Source: Mycolicibacterium sp. HK-90
Lineage (GTDB): Bacteria; Actinomycetota; Actinomycetes; Mycobacteriales; Mycobacteriaceae
DNA: 64,000 nt
Assembly: GCF_030486405.1 (NCBI RefSeq)
Contig: NZ_CP129613.1
Span: 992,001 to 1,056,000 of the forward strand
Direction: 5' to 3'
Part shown: piece by piece, positions 1 to 7,428 of the stretch
Layout: each line of letters opens with the position of its first letter
Numbering within the stretch: the first letter of the stretch is position 1
Notes under the pieces: model-generated
Told to the model about the DNA's origin: nothing
What the model saw: the letters and a program-made list of their open reading frames with translations, nothing else
Databases searched by the model: none
Made by a program: the position numbers and the translations under genes

Positions 1-180
1 GAGGACCTGCTGGCCGCCGGCGTTGCCGACCCGGTCAAGGTCACCCGCTCGGCGCTGCAGAACGCGGCGTCCATCGCGGCGCTGTTCCTCACCACCGAGG
101 CCGTCGTCGCCGACAAGCCGGAGAAGGCCGCCGCACCTGCGGGCGACCCGACCGGTGGCATGGGCGGTATGGACTTCTAA
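1..180 (+). CDS. groEL2: Chaperonin GroEL, C-terminal 59 residues (5' end outside window)
   Basis: This is the 3' end of a 60-kDa chaperonin gene that folds cytosolic proteins as a double-ring ATPase. The frame is open from base 1 and ends at TAA 178-180. The visible residues include the conserved helix [20 protein letters not shown] and the typical Gly-Met tail GGMGGMDF. That tail marks the housekeeping GroEL2 type (Rv0440) rather than GroEL1, which in mycobacteria ends in a histidine-rich tail. The promoter and any CIRCE/HAIR operators lie upstream of the window. A strong terminator follows directly. Confidence 0.97.
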   Translation, partial: EDLLAAGVADPVKVTRSALQNAASIAALFLTTEAVVADKPEKAAAPAGDPTGGMGGMDF

Positions 181-193
181 GAAGTCGCAACGT

Positions 194-230
194 AAACAGC
201 CCTGGTGCGCTCCGCGTGCCAGGGCTGTTT
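194..230 (+). terminator. Intrinsic terminator of groEL2
   Basis: A perfect 12-bp stem (AAACAGCCCTGG at 194-205 pairing with CCAGGGCTGTTT at 219-230) closes a 13-nt loop 14 nt after the groEL2 stop codon. The 3' arm ends in TTT and is followed by CGTTGTTTGT, a loose U tract. Confidence 0.9.
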
Positions 231-243
231 CGTTGTTTGTCCC

Positions 244-299
244 CAACGTGGCGTCTATGCACAGCGATTGCCGTATTTCCGTGCACGGGCGTCACATTC
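244..299. repeat. Family-A palindromic unit, left copy (upstream of the DUF559 gene)
   Basis: This 56-nt unit consists of arm CAACGTGGCGTCTATGCAC (244-262), an 18-nt centre (263-280) and arm GTGCACGGGCGTCACATTC (281-299). The innermost 15 nt of the arms pair at 11 of 15 positions, so the unit can fold as a REPIN-like hairpin. The gene-proximal arm, read in reverse complement, matches the gene-proximal arm of the right copy (1165-1183) at 17 of 19 positions, so the two copies face each other as imperfect terminal inverted repeats. It starts 13 nt after the groEL2 terminator. Confidence 0.75.
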
Positions 300-326
300 G
301 TCGGCATGGCAGGCCAGCCTGCGGCC

Positions 327-1160
327 ATGGAACCCTTCATCGGAAGCTCCGCGGTGCGCCGCGGTGGGTTGACTCGCCGCGGGCTGGCCCGCCATTACGT
401 CGCGCTGCACCGGGACGTGTACGTCAGGCGCGACCTCGAAATCACCGCCCGGATCAGAGCACAAGCGGCGTGGTTGTCCACCGGCGCGACGCTTGCCGGG
501 ACTTCGGCCGCGGCGGTGCTGGGCACCAAATGGCTGAACCCCGACAGGCCTGCGGAGATCATTCGCGCTGACCGGCGCATGCCCGCGGGGATTGTCGTGC
601 ACTCGTGGAGCCTCGACCCGGCCGAGACGTGCACGGTCGGCGGGATCGATCTGACCACCCCGGCCCGCACGGCCTTCGATCTCGGTCGGTTGTACCGTCC
701 CGATCTCGCAGTGCCCCTCGTGGATGCGCTGCTCAACGCCACGAGGATTGCGCCTGCCGATGTGCTCGCCGTGGCCCACGCGCACCCCGGTGCCCGAGGC
801 GTCGCGCGGCTACGTTCGGTGCTGCCCCTGGTCGACGGCGGTGCCGAGTCTCCTCAGGAGAGCAGGCTCCGGCTGGTCATCGTTCGTGCCGGTCTGCCGA
901 TTCCCGAGACCCAGATCGAGTTTCGTGACCTGCACATTCGCGTCGACCTCGGATGGCGGGAATGGAAGGTTGCCGTCGAGTACGACGGTGTACAGCACTG
1001 GACCGATCGGCGGCAGCGATCCTGGGATATCGACCGCATGGCGTTGCTGGAGGAGGCCGACTGGGCCGTCGTGCGGGTGAGCGCGGAGATGATGTCGCGA
1101 CCACACATCATCATCGAACGGGTACGGGCGAAGCTGCGCGCCGCCGGCTGCCCCATTTGA
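327..1160 (+). CDS. AbiEi-like / DUF559 (Vsr-fold, PD-(D/E)XK-like) protein, module A
   Basis: The 277-residue protein has two parts. An N-terminal half (about residues 1-165) resembles the AbiEi antitoxin-like region common in actinobacteria (LTRRGLARHY, LHRDVYV, TTPARTAFDLGR). A C-terminal DUF559-type half carries PQESRLR (the E), HIRVDLGW (the D) and VAVEYDGVQHW, the candidate PD-(D/E)XK/Vsr-like core. The gene at 24146-25063 is a clear paralogue, sharing PGARG.xRLR, GAESPQE.RLRL and VEYDG.QHW. I chose ATG 327 because it aligns with the paralogue's start; ATG 306 in the same frame is an alternative. The gene lies between two family-A palindromes. Nuclease activity and any toxin-antitoxin role are inferred from fold only. 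Confidence 0.85.
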   Translation: MEPFIGSSAVRRGGLTRRGLARHYVALHRDVYVRRDLEITARIRAQAAWLSTGATLAGTSAAAVLGTKWLNPDRPAEIIRADRRMPAGIVVHSWSLDPAETCTVGGIDLTTPARTAFDLGRLYRPDLAVPLVDALLNATRIAPADVLAVAHAHPGARGVARLRSVLPLVDGGAESPQESRLRLVIVRAGLPIPETQIEFRDLHIRVDLGWREWKVAVEYDGVQHWTDRRQRSWDIDRMALLEEADWAVVRVSAEMMSRPHIIIERVRAKLRAAGCPI

Positions 1161-1164
1161 TGGC

Positions 1165-1220
1165 GAGTGTGACGCCTGTGCACGAAATCTGGCGTAATTG
1201 CGGGCATAGGCGCCACGCTC
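1165..1220. repeat. Family-A palindromic unit, right copy (downstream of the DUF559 gene)
   Basis: The unit is GAGTGTGACGCCTGTGCAC (1165-1183), an 18-nt centre (1184-1201) and GGGCATAGGCGCCACGCTC (1202-1220). The innermost 15 nt of the arms pair at 12 of 15 positions. It begins 4 nt after the DUF559 stop codon and is the inverted counterpart of 244-299. It has the same arm-centre-arm lengths as the solitary copy at 41161-41216. Confidence 0.75.
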
Positions 1221-1233
1221 GGCAGCGCCGGGG

Positions 1234-1614
1234 TCAGTTCTCCGACAAGACGATGCAGTCACTCTCGCACTGCCCGGGCGGGCCGGGCTGCGCCGCCTTG
1301 CGATGCAGAACCGCGCGGTTGGGCACGATCTGATGCGTCTCCTCGCCGGTGGTGCCGGCTTGACCCCGCCCGTCGACGATCAGCGAATACCCGCCGGGCT
1401 GACGCGGAGGGCAGACCAGCGTCGCGTGCTCGTGCGAGGCGAGGTTTCTCCGGGTGTGCGCCCCGACCGGGCCGACGTGAATGATGCCGTTCACCAGGTG
1501 CGGCTCCACCGCGACGGTGTGTGCGTGGTAGTTGTCGTCGACCGTGACGAGGTAGGCGAACGTGTAGTCCGCCAGCTTGTCGGCCAGCTGGTTGAGATCC
1601 ACTTTCACGCTCAT
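1234..1614 (-). CDS. Pyridoxamine 5'-phosphate oxidase-like flavin/F420-type split-barrel protein
   Basis: This 126-residue protein looks like a small PNPOx-like split-barrel protein: DKLADYTFAYLVTVDDNYHAHTVAV is a typical first strand pair, followed by IIHVGPVGAHTRRNLASHEHATLVCP, which fits the cofactor-phosphate contact region. Members bind FMN or F420 and are mostly of unknown substrate. I placed the start at ATG 1614 (MSVKVDL); the longer open frame to 1884 overlaps the neighbouring amidohydrolase and has low-complexity residues. The gene is on the same strand and just downstream of the amidohydrolase gene, with which it may be co-transcribed (43-nt gap). Confidence 0.75.
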   Translation of the reverse strand: MSVKVDLNQLADKLADYTFAYLVTVDDNYHAHTVAVEPHLVNGIIHVGPVGAHTRRNLASHEHATLVCPPRQPGGYSLIVDGRGQAGTTGEETHQIVPNRAVLHRKAAQPGPPGQCESDCIVLSEN

Positions 1615-1657
1615 GACGTGAGAATAGTTCTGTTGGCGCCCCGTCGTGGGAGACCTG

Positions 1658-3397
1658 TCACATGGGTGCGGGTTGTTTGCCTCGGACGAGGCGGCCGGGG
1701 CGCGCCGCCGTCGGGACACCGTCCTGGGCGATGATCTCACCGGACACGACAGTCGCGACGTAGCCGTCGGCGGTCTGGTCGAGGCGGCGTCCGCCGCCGG
1801 GCAGATCGTAGGCGACAACCGGGCGGTGCAACCGCAGTGCCGCATGGTCGATGACATTGAGATCGGCCTTGTAGCCCAATGCAATTCGACCGCGATCGGC
1901 CAGCCCGGCGACGCGGGCGGGTACCGAGGTCAGTTCCCGCACGGCATCCGCGACGCTCAGCATGCCGGCGCCCCGGTCACGCACCCAGTGGGTCAGCAGG
2001 TAGGTGGGGAAGCTCGCGTCGCAGATCATCCCGTAGTGGGCGCCGCCGTCGCCGAGGCCAAGGATGACGTCGTCACGGCGGATCAACTCGGCGACCGTGT
2101 CGAGGGAGTTGTCGCGGAAATTGGCCAGCGTGACCAGCAGCATGGCGTGGCCGTCGTCGTCGAGCAGGCGATCGTAAGCCTCCTCGAGCGGGTTGACGTC
2201 GCGGTCCCGGGCCCGCGCGCCGATCGAGTTCGACGGGTCGGGCTCGTAGGCGGGCGGATCGCCCAGCGGGTACATGTAGTCCCACGCCTGCACGGCGAAC
2301 ATCAGCGGATGCCCGTCACTGGCCGGCGAATCGGCCAGAATCCGTTGGCGTACTTCGGGTTTGCGCATCTCGGCGACCCGCTCCGCAAGCGGCAGGTGGG
2401 CGATCTCGCGGTAACTCGGATAGAGGACGAACGGGTTGCCCGACAGCTCAAGGCCGAGCACCAGCCCGATCGGCCGGGGGAAGATCTGCGCGGTGATGTT
2501 TCCCCCGTCGGTGTTCGCCTTCTCCACCATCCGCAGCGCGTCTTCGAAGAAGGCCGGCCCGGCATTGCCGACCGCCAGCGTGAACGTGACGGGCAACCCG
2601 ACGTCGGCGGCGACGTCGAAGACCGTCTGCAGCGCCGGTTCGTAGTCGCCCGCGACCAGATCGGGCACGAACTGGATCAGGCCACCACCGGCATCGTCGA
2701 CGCCCCGGGCGATCGCCTCGATCTCCGCGTAGCCGGCGTCGTAACTGGGAATCGGCTTGCCGCTCTCGGTCTTGTGGATCGTCAGCCTCGACGAGGCGAA
2801 ACCCAGTGCGCCGCAGTGCACGGCCTCGGCGGCGAGCTTGCGCATCAACGCCAGGTCCTCGGAGTTCGCGGGCTCTCGATCAATGCCGCGCTGCCCCATC
2901 ACGTACACCCGCAGCGGGGAGTGTGGCAGGAACGCCGCCACGTCGATGTCCAGGTTCCGCGACGACAAGGCGTCGAGGAACTCGGGGAACGTCTCCCAGG
3001 TCCACGGCAGACCGTCGACCATGACGACCCCGGGGATGTCCTCCACGCCGGCCATCACGTCGACGAGCACGTCGTGATCCTCGGGGCGGCACGGTGCGAA
3101 CCCCACGCCGCAGTTGCCCATCACCGCCGTGGTGACGCCGTGCGCCGAGGACGGGTTGAGCCGGTCCGACCAGATCGCCTGGCCGTCGTAATGCGTGTGC
3201 AGGTCGACGAAACCGGGCGTGACCAGCAGCCCGGTGGCATCGATCTCGCGCGTGGCCCGGCCGGCGACCGACCCTATTTCAACGATGACGCCGTCGCGCA
3301 CCGCGACGTCACCCACGTACGGTTCGCCGCCCAGGCCGTCGACGATGGTGCCGCCACGGATGCAGAGGTCGAAGGGGGCTGCCTGGTCGTAGCTCAT
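1658..3397 (-). CDS. N-acyl-D-amino-acid deacylase family amidohydrolase
   Basis: The 579-residue protein belongs to the metal-dependent amidohydrolase superfamily, D-aminoacylase branch, which hydrolyses N-acyl-D-amino acids. The N-terminal composite beta domain (DLCIRGGTIVDGLGGEPYVG) is followed by the metal motif GFVDLHTHYDGQ (residues about 64-75). The late motif LGDGGAHYGMICDASFP near residue 450 holds the conserved His/Asp of this branch. A C-terminal beta segment (GRIALGYKADLNVID) closes the second sandwich. Length fits the mycobacterial members (about 580). ATG 3397 is the start. The true substrate cannot be told from sequence; many mycobacterial homologues remain uncharacterised. Confidence 0.88.
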   Translation of the reverse strand: MSYDQAAPFDLCIRGGTIVDGLGGEPYVGDVAVRDGVIVEIGSVAGRATREIDATGLLVTPGFVDLHTHYDGQAIWSDRLNPSSAHGVTTAVMGNCGVGFAPCRPEDHDVLVDVMAGVEDIPGVVMVDGLPWTWETFPEFLDALSSRNLDIDVAAFLPHSPLRVYVMGQRGIDREPANSEDLALMRKLAAEAVHCGALGFASSRLTIHKTESGKPIPSYDAGYAEIEAIARGVDDAGGGLIQFVPDLVAGDYEPALQTVFDVAADVGLPVTFTLAVGNAGPAFFEDALRMVEKANTDGGNITAQIFPRPIGLVLGLELSGNPFVLYPSYREIAHLPLAERVAEMRKPEVRQRILADSPASDGHPLMFAVQAWDYMYPLGDPPAYEPDPSNSIGARARDRDVNPLEEAYDRLLDDDGHAMLLVTLANFRDNSLDTVAELIRRDDVILGLGDGGAHYGMICDASFPTYLLTHWVRDRGAGMLSVADAVRELTSVPARVAGLADRGRIALGYKADLNVIDHAALRLHRPVVAYDLPGGGRRLDQTADGYVATVVSGEIIAQDGVPTAARPGRLVRGKQPAPM

Positions 3398-3486
3398 CTA
3401 ACCAACCTACGACGATTACCCGTGTGGGCCAATGGGGTTGGCCGAACTCGGGGGTGTTGTCGGTGGACCGTGACAAGATCAGGCGC

Positions 3487-3873
3487 GTGATCGATCACTT
3501 CGGCATCAACTGCTCCGATTTCACCAAGTCCAGCGAGTTCTACGACACCGTGCTGGGCGTTCTCGGCTACAGCCGGCAGCTCGATTACGGCGTGGCCATC
3601 GGCTACGGCAAGGACGGGCATCCGGACTTCTGGATCGCCGATGCGAGTGCCGGTGACGCGGGTGGCCCCAACCGGGAGATCCATGTGGCGTTCCACGCTG
3701 CGGGGGTCGACGCGGTCACGGCGTTCTACGACGCCGCGCTGAAGCTGGGGGCCGAATCACTGCACGCACCGCGGCTGTGGCCCGAATACCACCCGGGCTA
3801 CTTCGGGGCGTTCGTCCGCGATCCCGACGGCAACAATGTGGAGGCGGTCTTCCACGGCGCCCCACCGCAGTAA
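3487..3873 (+). CDS. VOC (glyoxalase/bleomycin-resistance) family protein
   Basis: The 128-residue protein is a single VOC module. It starts VIDHFGINCSDFTKSSEFYD, the usual first beta-alpha unit with the N-terminal metal-ligand His, and has REIHVAFHA mid-protein and the closing strand DPDGNNVEAVFHG with the usual Glu ligand. Members are dioxygenases, lyases or binding proteins; no substrate is evident. GTG 3487 was chosen because it starts exactly at the conserved first strand; the frame is open further upstream to 3424 but that part looks non-coding. The gene is divergent from the amidohydrolase. Confidence 0.8.
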   Translation: MIDHFGINCSDFTKSSEFYDTVLGVLGYSRQLDYGVAIGYGKDGHPDFWIADASAGDAGGPNREIHVAFHAAGVDAVTAFYDAALKLGAESLHAPRLWPEYHPGYFGAFVRDPDGNNVEAVFHGAPPQ

Positions 3874-3877
3874 CGGG

Positions 3878-4363
3878 TCAGAGCGGTTCGAGTTCGGAGA
3901 TCAGCCAGGCCCCGTCGACCCGGCTGAGGCTCACCCGGTAGGCCAGGGCGTCATTGGTCGACGGGCCGTCCGCGGGTTTCGCGGTCTGATCGACGAAGGC
4001 CACCACCTGGGCCGCGTCGGCCGACAGCGCCTCCACACCGGCGTTGCGCACCGAGGCGCTCTGGGTCACGCCCTCGGCCCTGGCACGCATCGACTTGCGG
4101 AACTCGTCGGCGGCCGAGGCGGTCAGCAGCTCGGCGACCGCGTCGATGTCGCCCCGGCTGGTGGTGGGCGTGAAGCTCAGCATCTTGACGACGTTGGTGG
4201 ACACGAATTCGGTGACCTGCTCGCGGGCGCGGTCGTCGTCGGCGATCGGCGTGGGAGCCGGCCCGCTCTTGACCGACAGTTGCCATAAGCCCAGTCCGGT
4301 GGCCACGACGATTCCCACGATCAGGGCGGCCACCCCGAGCGACCAGGTTTGGCGGGTGTTCAT
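3878..4363 (-). CDS. Single-pass membrane protein resembling Mce-associated/kinase sensor domains
   Basis: The 161-residue protein has one N-terminal membrane helix (about residues 9-29, SLGVAALIVGIVVATGLGLW) and an extracytoplasmic alpha+beta domain of the Mce-associated (NTF2-like) style: TSRGDIDAVAELLTASAADEF, then VEALSADAAQVVAFVDQT and the terminal strand VSLSRVDGAWLISELEPL. The same domain, more diverged, forms the extracellular C-terminus of the Ser/Thr kinase encoded just upstream. Its ATG (4363-4361) overlaps the kinase stop codon by one base, implying translational coupling. It is probably a partner of, or split copy derived from, the kinase sensor region. Confidence 0.8.
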   Translation of the reverse strand: MNTRQTWSLGVAALIVGIVVATGLGLWQLSVKSGPAPTPIADDDRAREQVTEFVSTNVVKMLSFTPTTSRGDIDAVAELLTASAADEFRKSMRARAEGVTQSASVRNAGVEALSADAAQVVAFVDQTAKPADGPSTNDALAYRVSLSRVDGAWLISELEPL

Positions 4364-5889
4364 CAGTTGACGAACTCCAGCTTCGAGGCTTTGTAGCCGC
4401 CGTCGACGTGCTCGATGGTCACCCTCACCCGCTGCAGTGACACCACGCCCACCCGATTGGCCGTGACGGTGACCTTGGTGTCGACGGTGACCAGCACGAC
4501 CGCCTCATCCGAGAACAAGGCTTCGATGCCGGCCCCGGTGACCGTTCCGTCGGTCTGCACGCCCAGTTCCCGGGCCTTGCGCTTGATGTTCGGGGCTTGG
4601 TTCGACAGGTCGGCGCGGAACTCATCGGTCGCGCCGTCCATGATCTTCTCCAGATCGCTGTCGGCCGTGTCCGCGCTCACGGTGACGGTGTGCAGCGCGA
4701 AGGTCTCGGCCGCCTCGACGTACGGCTGCCACGACGGCGTCGTGCTCGCCACCGGGGCGGAACGCGCGAACTGGCTGATCGCGAATATGACGGCGCACAA
4801 CAGCAGAACCGCCAGCACCGCGAGTATCAGAATCTTTGCGGCGCTGCGCTTCTCGGGGATTCTCGGTTGCGGGATCGGCGTCGGCGTCGGCCCGGGCCAG
4901 CGGGGCGTGGGGTGCGGGGCACTGACCACCGGGGGAGCGGCCGCCGTGAACGTCGGGGCGGAGATGACTCGTGGCGGCTCGGCTGACACCGGCCGCGGCG
5001 GATGGCGGGGTGGGGGTGGTGGAGTGCGTGGCCGCTGCCGGACCGGCCGGGTCGCCTGGTCTCCGGAGAGCGCCTTCGCGAAATCGCTGCACAGCCGGAA
5101 GCGGGCACCGGGCTCCTTGGCCATGCCCTTGAGCATCACCTCGTCCAGGTCGGCCAGTTCGGGCCGAACGGTGCGCAGGGTCGGTGGTGGCTCGTTGAGC
5201 TGCTTGCTGATCACCACGGCCGGGTTGGAATGATGGAACGGCGAGTGCCCGGCGAGGAGCTGAAACGCGCTGGCCGCCAAGGCGTATTGGTCGGCCCGGC
5301 CGTCGATGTGCTGCCCGAGCAGCTGCTCGGGGGCCGAATAGGCCATCGAGCCCACCGCCATGTTGGCGGCGGTGATCCCGCTGATGTCGTCGATTCGACG
5401 AGCAACGCCGAAGTCGGCCAACAGGATTCGGCGCCGGGCGGCTCCGGGGCCGGTGAGCAGCATGTTGGCCGGTTTCACGTCGCGGTGCAGGAGGCTGCGC
5501 TCGTGGGCGTAGTCGAGCGCCTCGGCGATGGCGGAGATGATCTCGACCGCCTCGCGCAGCGGCATCCCGGCAGGGTGCCGTTCGCGGACATGCCGGGCGG
5601 CGTCCGTGCCGTCGACGTAGTCCATCGCGATCCAGAGCTGGCCTTCGTACTCGCCGCGGTCGTGCAGTCCGACGATGTGCGGATGCCAGAGCGAGGCGGC
5701 GATGTCGGCTTCCCGGTTGAACCGGTTGCGGTACTGGGCGTCGGCGGTCAGCGAGGCCGGCATGATCTTGAGCGCGTCCTGGCGGGACAGTCGCGGATGT
5801 TGGGCCAGATAGACCTCGCCCATGCCGCCGGAGCCGAGTAGACGTTGAATCGTGTACCCGGCGAACACGTCACCGGCATTCAACGGCAT
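4363..5889 (-). CDS. Transmembrane serine/threonine protein kinase (Pkn family)
   Basis: The 508-residue protein is a Hanks-type kinase. Residues 12-270 are the catalytic domain: glycine loop [10 protein letters not shown] (18-27), Lys41 in DALKIMP, catalytic HRDVKPANM (135-143), DFG (159-161), activation segment [21 protein letters not shown] proline-rich juxtamembrane linker follows, then a membrane helix (about 395-415) and an extracellular domain of about 90 residues related to the neighbouring small protein. The organisation is that of mycobacterial PknF/PknI/PknJ-type kinases, but I cannot assign one orthologue. ATG 5889 ([12 protein letters not shown]) starts just before the kinase fold. 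Confidence 0.92.
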   Translation of the reverse strand: MPLNAGDVFAGYTIQRLLGSGGMGEVYLAQHPRLSRQDALKIMPASLTADAQYRNRFNREADIAASLWHPHIVGLHDRGEYEGQLWIAMDYVDGTDAARHVRERHPAGMPLREAVEIISAIAEALDYAHERSLLHRDVKPANMLLTGPGAARRRILLADFGVARRIDDISGITAANMAVGSMAYSAPEQLLGQHIDGRADQYALAASAFQLLAGHSPFHHSNPAVVISKQLNEPPPTLRTVRPELADLDEVMLKGMAKEPGARFRLCSDFAKALSGDQATRPVRQRPRTPPPPPRHPPRPVSAEPPRVISAPTFTAAAPPVVSAPHPTPRWPGPTPTPIPQPRIPEKRSAAKILILAVLAVLLLCAVIFAISQFARSAPVASTTPSWQPYVEAAETFALHTVTVSADTADSDLEKIMDGATDEFRADLSNQAPNIKRKARELGVQTDGTVTGAGIEALFSDEAVVLVTVDTKVTVTANRVGVVSLQRVRVTIEHVDGGYKASKLEFVN

Positions 5890-5944
5890 GCCGGTGATGG
5901 TAGTCCGGCCGGTGACGAGCCGGTTCGCGAGTAGCGTCGGGACC

Positions 5945-6463
5945 ATGACTGTCGCTGATTCCGATGCCGTTCGCGAACTGCTGCGCGACGCGTTCACCCG
6001 GCTGATCGAACACGTCGATGATCTCACCGAGGGGCTCACCGAAGAAGTCTCGAGCTACCGCCCTACACCGCAGGCCAACAGCATCGCCTGGCTGATCTGG
6101 CACAGCGCCCGCTGCCAGGATCTGCAGTTGTGCGACATCGCCGGAGTCGAGCAGGTATGGACCCGTGACGGCTGGGTGGACCGGTTCGGTCTCGACCTGC
6201 CGGCAAACGACATCGGCTACGGCCACAGCCCCGACGACGTCGCGAAGGTGCACGCCTCCGCCGAACTGCTCGCCGGGTACTACCGGGCGGTGCACAAGGT
6301 GACTCTGGCCTACATCGCCGGCGTGACGCCCGAGGAACTCGGCCGCATCGTCGACACCCGCTGGGATCCCCCGGTGACGGCGAGCGCCCGGTTGGTCAGC
6401 ATCGTCGACGATTGCGCCCAGCATCTCGGTCAGGCGGCGTACCTGCGCGGCATCACCCCTTGA
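5945..6463 (+). CDS. DinB-fold (DUF664-like) metalloprotein
   Basis: The 172-residue protein is a four-helix-bundle DinB/YfiT-type protein. Histidines that could form the metal triad are at [11 protein letters not shown], in the middle (GYGHSPDDV) and near the C-terminus ([18 protein letters not shown]). In mycothiol-producing bacteria many such proteins are thiol-dependent transferases, which fits the mshA-containing genome, but the substrate is unknown. ATG 5945 was chosen; the ORF could extend upstream over the divergent kinase start. The stop overlaps the next gene's TTG start by 4 nt. Confidence 0.82.
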   Translation: MTVADSDAVRELLRDAFTRLIEHVDDLTEGLTEEVSSYRPTPQANSIAWLIWHSARCQDLQLCDIAGVEQVWTRDGWVDRFGLDLPANDIGYGHSPDDVAKVHASAELLAGYYRAVHKVTLAYIAGVTPEELGRIVDTRWDPPVTASARLVSIVDDCAQHLGQAAYLRGITP

Positions 6464-7032
6464 TCGCCCGGTGGTGGCCGCCGATCGGTTTCGCCGGCAT
6501 GGCGCTGCTCGGCTGGGCCGTCCGCACGGGGCCGCTTCCGGTCGACAGCTGGTTCCAGCGGCTCGGTGGCAACCTGAGCCCGCACGTCACGCATTTCCTG
6601 GGCATCATCGTGCCGGTGGTGCTGACCGGCGCCTTGCTGGTCGCCGCCGTCGTCGCAGCGCGGCGGGGCAGGAAGCGACTGGCGGTGGCCATGGTGGTGA
6701 GCCCGCTCGTGGCCGTCGCGATCGTGCGGCTGGTGAAGCCCATCTTCGGCCGGGAGAAGGGCGGTGCCCTGGCCTATCCCAGCGGGCACACCACGTTCCT
6801 GGTCGTGGCGGCGGGCTTGCTCTTGCTGGTCGCAGGGGCCGGGCTGTGGGCGATGGTCGCCGCGGCCGGTGTCGTCTTGCTCAGCATGGTCGGCCTGGCG
6901 ATGACCTTTCACTACTTCACCGACACCGTCGGTGGCGTGTTGCTGGGCACGTCGGTGGTCGGCGTCGTCGCGCTCTGGGCGTGCGACGGGCGATCTGGTG
7001 AGGTGGGTAGCCCCGCAGCTGACCTTCGCTGA
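6460..7032 (+). CDS. PAP2-superfamily membrane phosphatase
   Basis: The 190-residue membrane protein has five or six predicted membrane segments and the PAP2 phosphatase signature: KPIFGREKGG (motif 1), YPSGHTTF (motif 2, PSGH) and the third motif FHYFTDTVGG with the catalytic His and Asp. Such enzymes dephosphorylate lipid phosphates or undecaprenyl diphosphate at the outer face of the membrane. TTG 6460 overlaps the stop of the DinB-like gene by 4 nt (TTGA), implying coupled translation. The first residues are [11 protein letters not shown]. Confidence 0.88.
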   Translation: MIARWWPPIGFAGMALLGWAVRTGPLPVDSWFQRLGGNLSPHVTHFLGIIVPVVLTGALLVAAVVAARRGRKRLAVAMVVSPLVAVAIVRLVKPIFGREKGGALAYPSGHTTFLVVAAGLLLLVAGAGLWAMVAAAGVVLLSMVGLAMTFHYFTDTVGGVLLGTSVVGVVALWACDGRSGEVGSPAADLR

Positions 7033-7428
7033 GCGACCACGTGTCCGACGCCGGCCGTTCAGGGCGCGGCAACTCGGGATGCACGCATCATGATCACTGC
7101 CCCGGCTTCGGCGTTGATCTTGAATTTCGGCGCAGACCTAACTGTCAAGTATCGCTTGATCATTCGGTCCGATTCGCCGGCCCACGCCGTTGCGTTTGGC
7201 AAGAGTTTCGAATTCTTCGGTGCTGACGGCAAACCCCGCGAGGGAGGGGCGAACTGGCCCGATGGCAACTTTTGAAGCTTTGCGGCAACGGTGTTGAACG
7301 ACCGATTGGTTGCGGACGCAAATACTGCCTGAGAAAAACCTGAGAAATCGCTTTCGTCGGCGTAATTTGCTGCGCGAGCCGAGCAATCGGTCAGCCCAAA
7401 CAGCAAGTCATCCGAGGGGATTTCGTCC
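7033..7428. other. Intergenic region of 396 nt without a convincing gene
   Basis: This gap separates the PAP2 gene from the secreted repeat protein. It is visibly richer in A and T than its surroundings. Open frames on both strands exist (for instance 7090-7275 plus) but none shows codon bias or a recognisable protein. It probably holds the promoter and 5' leader of the 7429 gene; TAATTT near 7365 is a possible -10 element. I see no palindrome or RNA structure I would name. Confidence 0.4.

Noticed and set aside
1646..3490. 614-residue plus-strand open frame
   Set aside because: It lies antisense to the amidohydrolase, whose motifs (GFVDLHTHYDGQ) prove the minus-strand reading. High GC makes long antisense frames common.
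7090..7275. 61-residue frame in the long intergenic gap
   Set aside because: No ribosome site, no codon bias and no recognisable sequence; not strong enough to report as a gene.
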